Shown here: piece by piece, positions 58,735 through 64,000 of the stretch
How the letters are laid out: each line of letters begins with the position of its first letter
How positions within the stretch are numbered: the stretch's first letter is position 1
Assembly (NCBI GenBank): GCA_036346395.1
Contig: CM070594.1
Location: 33,107,095 to 33,171,094, forward strand
Length of the DNA stretch: 64,000 nt
Direction of reading: 5' to 3'
DNA from: Hsuehochloa calcarea
Lineage: Eukaryota > Streptophyta > Magnoliopsida > Poales > Poaceae
Translations under genes and position numbers: made by a program
Notes under the pieces: generated by a model
The model's database searches: none
What the model was told of the DNA's origin: nothing
What the model saw: only the letters and a program-made list of their open reading frames with translations

Positions 58735-58935
58735 GAAGTGTGCTTCGCGGATAGCGGCACAACGAATACTACCTTGAGAGAGACAAAATTCTTTCAGTCG
58801 ATCAGCAAGAATGCCGGTAATCTTATGACAATCGCAGGCAGCAATACTAGTATAATAGGCTCAGGAAGGGACACAATTATACTCCCGATGGGCACAACTT
58901 TGGCCATTAAGCCTTGTTGTACCTAGAATCGACTA
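58735..58935 (+). pseudogene. pol: Copia protease remnant
   Basis: CFADSGTTNT carries the aspartic protease D-S-G triad. TIAGSNTSIIGSGRDTIILPMGTT follows with the second conserved block. The frame stops at 58926, before the end of the domain. Confidence 0.8.
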
Positions 58936-59139
58936 GAACTCTCAAGGATATTCACACTAATGGTTTCCACGTAGAGACTGGAGAAGAGTATAGTAAGGAA
59001 TACATGCTCATTACAAAGTGTGAAGAAAGTGAAAAAGGGTATTAGAACGACTTTCTTCATATGAAACTACGCTATACTACACTAATATTAAGGCACCTAT
59101 AGCCTGTACTGCCCTAAAAACCGTATTTAGAAGCTCTGG

Positions 59140-59700
59140 ACTTTTCTGTCTTTGGCATGATAGATTAGGTCACCTAGGTCTTAGAATGATGAGAAATATA
59201 ATTAACAATTCACATGGACATAATATCGATGTAAAGAATTTCCTGGATCAGGAAGATTTTGTGTGCCCCGAATGTGCCGCTTGGAAATTAATTACTAGAC
59301 CTTCTGCTCTGAAGGTGAGATGAAGTCCATGCATTCTGGACCGTATCCAGGGAGATATTTGTGGTCCTATACAGCCTCTGTCAGAGCCATTTGGATATTT
59401 TATGGTGATCATCGATTCTTCCTCGAAATGGTCGCACATATTTTTATTATCTACGAGAAACCACGCTTTTGCAAAGCTAATCTCGCAGATAATTCAAATA
59501 ATTTTTGTAATCATCATGTGAAGTCTATCAGAATGGACAACGCCAGAAAACTTACTTCGAAAGTATTTGATGATTATTGCATGGCAATGGAAATTAAAAT
59601 TGGAGTACCGCATGTCCACACTCAGAATGGACAAGCATAATTATAATTTACCAACTACATGTTGGGCATACTCAATCCTGCATACAACAACTCTCATCAA
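59140..59700 (+). pseudogene. pol: Copia GAG-pre-integrase and integrase remnant
   Basis: HDRLGHLGLRMMRNIINN at about 59156 is the His-containing pre-integrase block. The core follows at 59335 (RIQGDICGPIQPL) with a K-SIRMDNA-KLTS segment at about 59525 holding the second catalytic Asp. Frames change between blocks, and the domain breaks off after HVHTQNGQA. Confidence 0.75.
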
Positions 59701-60589
59701 CTTTAGACCGTTAGCATATAACATCCATTCTCTTATGTAACTAGCGCAAGGATCAGCACCAAAAATTTATCATCTTCGCATATTTGGTTCAAGGTTTATG
59801 TACCTATACGACTACCACAACGAACTACAATGGGACTTCTCCGCAAGTATGAGATATACGTTGGTTATGAGATTGTATCTATAATAAGGTATTTGGACCC
59901 TATAACAAGATATTTGCATACTGCATGATTCGCTGATAGTATATTTGATGAAGATAGTTTTCCCGCCATTAGGGAAGGAAATCAACCCCTTCATAAAAAA
60001 TATCAGAAAATAACGTGACAAGCCACGGAATCCATGCACAAGACCCTCACACTAGTGAAGCAAATAGAGAAGTCCAGAAGATAATTGATTTGCAAGCATT
60101 AGCAAATCAACTGCCTGACCACTTTAGTGATTTGAAGAGCATGACCAAGTTGCAGTGTCTGCACGCAATGCATCGGAGAGGGTTGAGATACCGAAGAAAT
60201 TTGAAGGTATCCCTAATTCCATCCAAAGGCCTCAGAAATGGACAAGAACTCCGCCTCTTCGAATCCCAAGTAACCGGGGACGCCCGGTGAAAAAGGGGTA
60301 AGAAGGACTTGACACAGCCAATCACCAAAGTTTCCCAGAACCAGAAGGGGAGCCAGTTGAGACCTGACACCAGTATGGAACCTTCAGAAAAGGCATACTA
60401 GATTTGAACATTCCCACGAAGGGAGATATCAGTATGGATGTGTGCACACACATCGGAGCTGAAAGCTAAAGGGAATTGCCCCCGTAATTGAAAGCAGCAG
60501 TGGGCAAGTAGAATTATTAAAAGCATTAGAAGAATCACCCCATGAAGAAATAGATATAAACTTTGTGACCATGAGAGAATCTATGAATA

Positions 60590-61665
60590 GCACAACAGGC
60601 AATGTTGATATTTATTTTGCAATGAAAATTGCCACAATCATCGATCTTGATCCAGAGTTTGCATCGCTCGCTGAATATAGGAAAATCAGATTGGGAAGAT
60701 TGGAAGATGGCAATAAAAATTGAATTGTTATCTCTGAATAAAAGAGTGGAGTTTGGGCTTGTAAGCCGCACGTCTCCCCATGTGCACCCTGTAGGCATAA
60801 GTGGGTATTTGTTTGAAAGAGAAATAAAAATAATAAAATTATAAGCAAGGCCCGTTGCGCAAGGTTTCACTCAACGTCCAGGAGTTGATTATGAATAAAC
60901 ATATTTCCCGGTCATGGGCGGAATTACGTTTAGATATTTAATCTCAATGACAGTAAACTTGAATTTAAAAATAGAATTGATGAATATGGTAATTGCATAC
61001 CTTTATGGAAAGTTAGATTTTTGACGTTTATATGAAGGTAGCTGAATGTATCCATGTCCAGAACCAAGACAGAGTAAAGAGAAATATGTACAGTGTGGAA
61101 CTCAGAAAGTCATTGTACATACTTAAGCAATTAGGTAGGATGTGGTATAATCGCTTAAAGCGACTTTCTATGCAAGAAATACTACACGAACAATGAGAAT
61201 AATCCATGTGTATTTATACGATGATTCCAATATGGATTTTGTATAATCTCAGTGTATGAAGATGATCTAAATATCATCAGAACCTTGGAAGAAATTAAGG
61301 AAGCAAGCTCTTATCTAGAGTCCGAGTTCGAAATGAAAGATTTGGGAAGAAACAAATATTGCCTAAGCTTGCAGCTTGAGTATAGCCCTGAAGGGATATT
61401 AGTGCATCAGTCAGCCTACACTCAAAAGGTGTTAGAAAGGTTTGGCTATCCTTTGAAAGTACCAATGGTCGAAAGATCTTTGCAGCAAGATAAGGATCCA
61501 TACAAACCTAGAGAAGAGGGGGAGGAAGTCCTGGGACTAGAATTCCTATACTTGAGTGTAGTAGAAGCACTCATGTATTTAGCAAGTTGTGCTAGACTGG
61601 ACATTGCATTTGCCATGATCCTATTAGCAAGGTATAGTGTAGAACCTACCAAAAGGCATTGACAT
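60590..61665 (+). pseudogene. pol: Copia reverse transcriptase, YEDD active-site box
   Basis: N-terminal RT wording is seen in pieces from 60590 to 61000 (ARPVAQGFTQRPGVD-like). From 61252 a 136-codon frame holds the active-site box and palm (VYEDDLNIIRTLEEI, FEMKDLG, ILVHQSAYTQKVLERFG, ALMYLASCARLDIAFA). The usual Copia YVDD is YEDD here, so the Val is replaced but both Asp remain. The matching box in the other copy reads YEGD. Confidence 0.8.
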
Positions 61666-61689
61666 GGAATAAAAGGTATCTTCTGATTC

Positions 61690-62305
61690 CTCCAAGGAAG
61701 CAAGGATCTTGGTCTATTCTACAGAAAGAACCAATACCTAACTATGACTGGCTATGCAGATGTCGGGTACATGTCGAACCTGCATACATCTAAGTAGCAA
61801 ACAGGCTATGTATTCTTATGTGGTGGAACTGCAATTCCTGAAAATCATCTAAGCAAAGTCTTGTATCAACTTCGACGAACCACTTAGAAATCATAGCACT
61901 GTACGAGGCCTCGCGAGAATGTTCTTGGCTTCAGTGGATAATTCACCACATCCAGTAGTTATGTGGATTGAATACCACACAAACCCCCACTATTATCTAT
62001 GAAAATAATGCAGCTTGTGTTGCACAAGTGTGATGGGTTATGTGAAGAGTTATCTCACAAAGCATATCATCCACAAGTTTTTCTATGCTCATGAATTGCA
62101 GAAGATGGACGAAATTAAAGTACTGCATACTAAGTCATGTGAAAATCTTGTAGATTTATTCACTAAGTCACTATCAGCATCTAGCTCTGAAAAATACATA
62201 CGTGGAATTGGAGTGGTGAGACTCAGAGAAGTGCATAATTCAGGGAGGATCTTCACGAACTCATTATTGAAACTTGATCATGAAGATCGAGTACTCAAAG
62301 AATAA
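61690..62305 (+). pseudogene. pol: Copia RNase H remnant
   Basis: GYADVGY-like wording at about 61752 marks the first catalytic Asp. A frame from 62015 ends the protein with MGYVKSYLTKHIIHKFFYAHE, HTKSCENLVDLFTKSL and IRGIGVVRLREVH, the normal C-terminus of Copia pol. Frameshifts lie between the two. Confidence 0.75.
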
Positions 62306-62514
62306 ATCTTTGAGATTAAATGAAATTGGGTAGATTATACTCTTTTTCTCTTGACGAGTTTTCCTTAAGTTTCTTGGCTAAGGTTTTTAATGAGGCAATT
62401 CGTGCAACGCAGTAAGAACATGTATCATGTACTCTTTCTCTAAATTTTTTCTACTAGGTTTTTGTGGAGTTTTGACGAGACATGAACATTTGCGGATGGG
62501 TGTCTAAGAGGGAG

Positions 62515-62783
62515 TGTTGTGAAACCATATGCTTGGCCCAGCAGTCGGCCTATGGGTGGGCGCCCCATCAAAAACTCTAGCAGGGTTTGACTATAAATAA
62601 GGGGTGCTAGCCACTGTAAAAGGTTGATCTCTTGACGAAAGAATAAAGAAGAAGAATACCTCCAAAATCTTTGTCTATCTGTGTCTTCAATCTACTATTT
62701 ATTTTTGCATTATTTGATGTGATTCTACGTTTGTCTACGATGTGATAGTTCAGACTGGACTCGCCAGCGACGATTCCTCAACA
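62515..62783 (+). repeat. 3' LTR of Copia element (55.8-62.8 kb)
   Basis: 269 bp, TGTTGTGAAACC...CCTCAACA with TATAAATA at about 62592. Followed by the TTATA duplication. Confidence 0.9.
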
Positions 62784-63040
62784 TTATAGACCTGATTAAG
62801 ATAAAGTGTCCACATAAGGCCCTTCTTCGGAAACGGGTTAATATACAACCTTTCTATCCGATTTTCTTTTGTACAATTCATTTGAAAGTAGTAACTGTTT
62901 TTTGTTAGGAAATCACGTTAACTCCGGACGGAATCGTGGGAGTGTTTTCTTTAGAAATTTGGAAACCAATGAATAGTTGACACATGGGCAGGAGCATAGA
63001 TGGGAGCACAGATTAGGGAGTAGGCAAACTGCGTGCGGAT
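62784..63040. other. Short spacer between Copia element and solo LTR
   Basis: No gene is seen. Begins with the target duplication TTATA and ends with CGGAT, the duplication of the next insertion. Confidence 0.5.
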
Positions 63041-63301
63041 TGTTGGGAAACTATGGGCTCGGTCCAGTAGCCAGCCCATGTATGGACACCCTATCCCAAA
63101 CCTTAGCAGGGTCTGTAGACTATAAATAGAGGGTGGTAGTCATTGTAAAAGATTGATCGTATGAAGAGTAATAAAGAAACCCCTACATCTCTGTGTTCAA
63201 TCTATTATTTTTTTATTGTGTTTTTGTATTGTTCCTACTATTCTGAGGTTGTCTACGAGATAATCGTTTGAACTGAACTCGCCAGCGACGGTTCCTCAAC
63301 A
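63041..63301 (+). mobile_element. Solo Copia LTR, 261 bp
   Basis: TGTTGGGAAACTATGGGC...GTTCCTCAACA matches the LTR of the element at 55845-62783. It has TATAAATA at 63121-63128 and perfect CGGAT duplications (63036-63040 and 63302-63306). No internal sequence is present, so it is a solo LTR. Confidence 0.92.
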
Positions 63302-64000
63302 CGGATTACCTCGCTGAGTCAAAGCGTCCGTGAAAACAAGTGCGCCGCAGGTTTGGCTAAAATTGGGATTCTAGGTCCAATCAAATTTGGGACTTTCATG
63401 TTGGCTTGTCAAAGGTGCATGCGGTTTTCAGGCTTATAAGGATTTTGTCATCGGCAAACTGTCAACTTTTGCTGCCATATATTCTTGTTATGACCTAGAA
63501 AGAAGTCGAGCATGGTACAAACAAATTCTACATCGTCTGAATATCACTCCAACACTTTGTCGGTTCCTCCCACGTCTGCTTGCCCTAATGTGGCGATGAC
63601 TTTGCACATTGCTGAATGTGGACAGACGTGCTCATGTGATCATTGAAAATATTTTATGTGTGTACTACTCCTAAACCACCTTTTTATTTTGACGAGTACG
63701 AGTGTTCGAACACTGATAGGCTTAAGAGCATCCACACACTCGTAACCATCTGAGCTAAGCTCAGTTCTCTGAGTGCGACGTTGAGGGAACCAACAACTCG
63801 CGACATCATAGCCCAACTTCTTTCGTAGCTTCCATGCGTACGATGTCATGTGTAGAATGAGGAATTCTGGACCGATCTGGCCGTATTGCGCATCGAAATT
63901 CCAAAACTGGCTCCCTAAACTCTGAAATTTCTGATTTTTTGAAGCAAACTGTGGTGCAATGTTAGTGGTCACAAAACCACCAACTGCACCTCCTCCCGCA
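63302..64000. other. Right edge of window, no gene recognised
   Basis: Short ORFs only (70 codons plus, 110 codons minus). The minus-strand frame 63640-63972 has no recognisable motif and is not called as a gene. Confidence 0.35.

Larger units (their letters stand above)
55845..62783 (+). mobile_element. Ty1/copia element, complete ends, broken coding region
   Basis: 6,939 bp with LTRs 55845-56115 (271 bp) and 62515-62783 (269 bp), perfect TTATA target duplications, CGTTATCAGCACGATC after the 5' LTR and AAGAGGGAG before the 3' LTR. It shares its whole layout and much of its sequence with the Copia element at 25712-45736 but has different LTR ends (TGTTGGGAAACC rather than TGTTAAGAAACC). Gag, protease, integrase, RT and RNase H are all recognisable, in order, and all broken. 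Confidence 0.92.

Overview
This is nuclear DNA from a flowering plant, very probably a grass. The evidence is an almost intronless, GC-rich PPR gene, grass-style LTR retrotransposons (Sirevirus-like Copia, other Copia, and Ty3 of the Tat/RIRE2 kind), a plant mobile domain (PMD) pseudogene and a GRF zinc-finger pseudogene. The species cannot be read from the sequence. At least 70 percent of the window is retrotransposon, much of it nested. Only one stretch looks like an ordinary host gene, the minus-strand PPR gene at about 24.0-25.5 kb.

Layout. (1) 1-499 and 11661-12294 are two halves of a plus-strand GRF zinc-finger gene, split by an 11,156-bp Sirevirus-like element (500-11655, target duplication ACTCC). 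That element has 2.65-kb LTRs, a damaged gag and a 462-residue second ORF, but no pol. (2) 12436-14722 is a decayed PMD gene on the minus strand, convergent with the GRF gene, with a very GC-rich stretch behind it. (3) 15.4-24 kb is mostly non-coding; it holds a solo LTR (17315-19958, target duplication GTATC), a small MITE-like element and a short LTR-like block. (4) 24124-25458 is the PPR gene, with a frameshift in its last motif. (5) 25712-45736 is a Copia element. Nested inside it are a complete but decayed Ty3/Tat element (28050-39508, target duplication ACAGT) and a minus-oriented Sirevirus-type LTR (about 39.70-41.34 kb). (6) About 45.95-52.93 kb holds two successive long LTR-like blocks of Ty3 type. 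(7) 52.93-55.35 kb is a rearranged Sirevirus remnant. (8) 55845-62783 is a second Copia element of the same broad family (target duplication TTATA), followed by a solo LTR at 63041-63301 (target duplication CGGAT).

How the parts relate. Nothing here forms a host operon or pathway. The linked content is the retroelement material. The Sirevirus-like element cannot supply protease, integrase or reverse transcriptase, so if it moves it must borrow them. Its LTRs carry two regular structures: an array of hairpins that all have five-base loops, and an array of a CGGAAGTTCCG-type palindrome upstream of the TATA box. The palindrome recurs just upstream of the second ORF and in the LTR near 40.9 kb. 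The Tat element carries an antisense gene behind its pol region.

Limits. No alignment or database search was possible. Coordinates of LTR ends, target duplications and ORFs were read from the sequence. Boundaries given as 'about' are uncertain by tens to hundreds of bases. The many frameshifts may be partly assembly error: the two Sirevirus LTRs differ mainly by loss of the middle base of CHG triplets.
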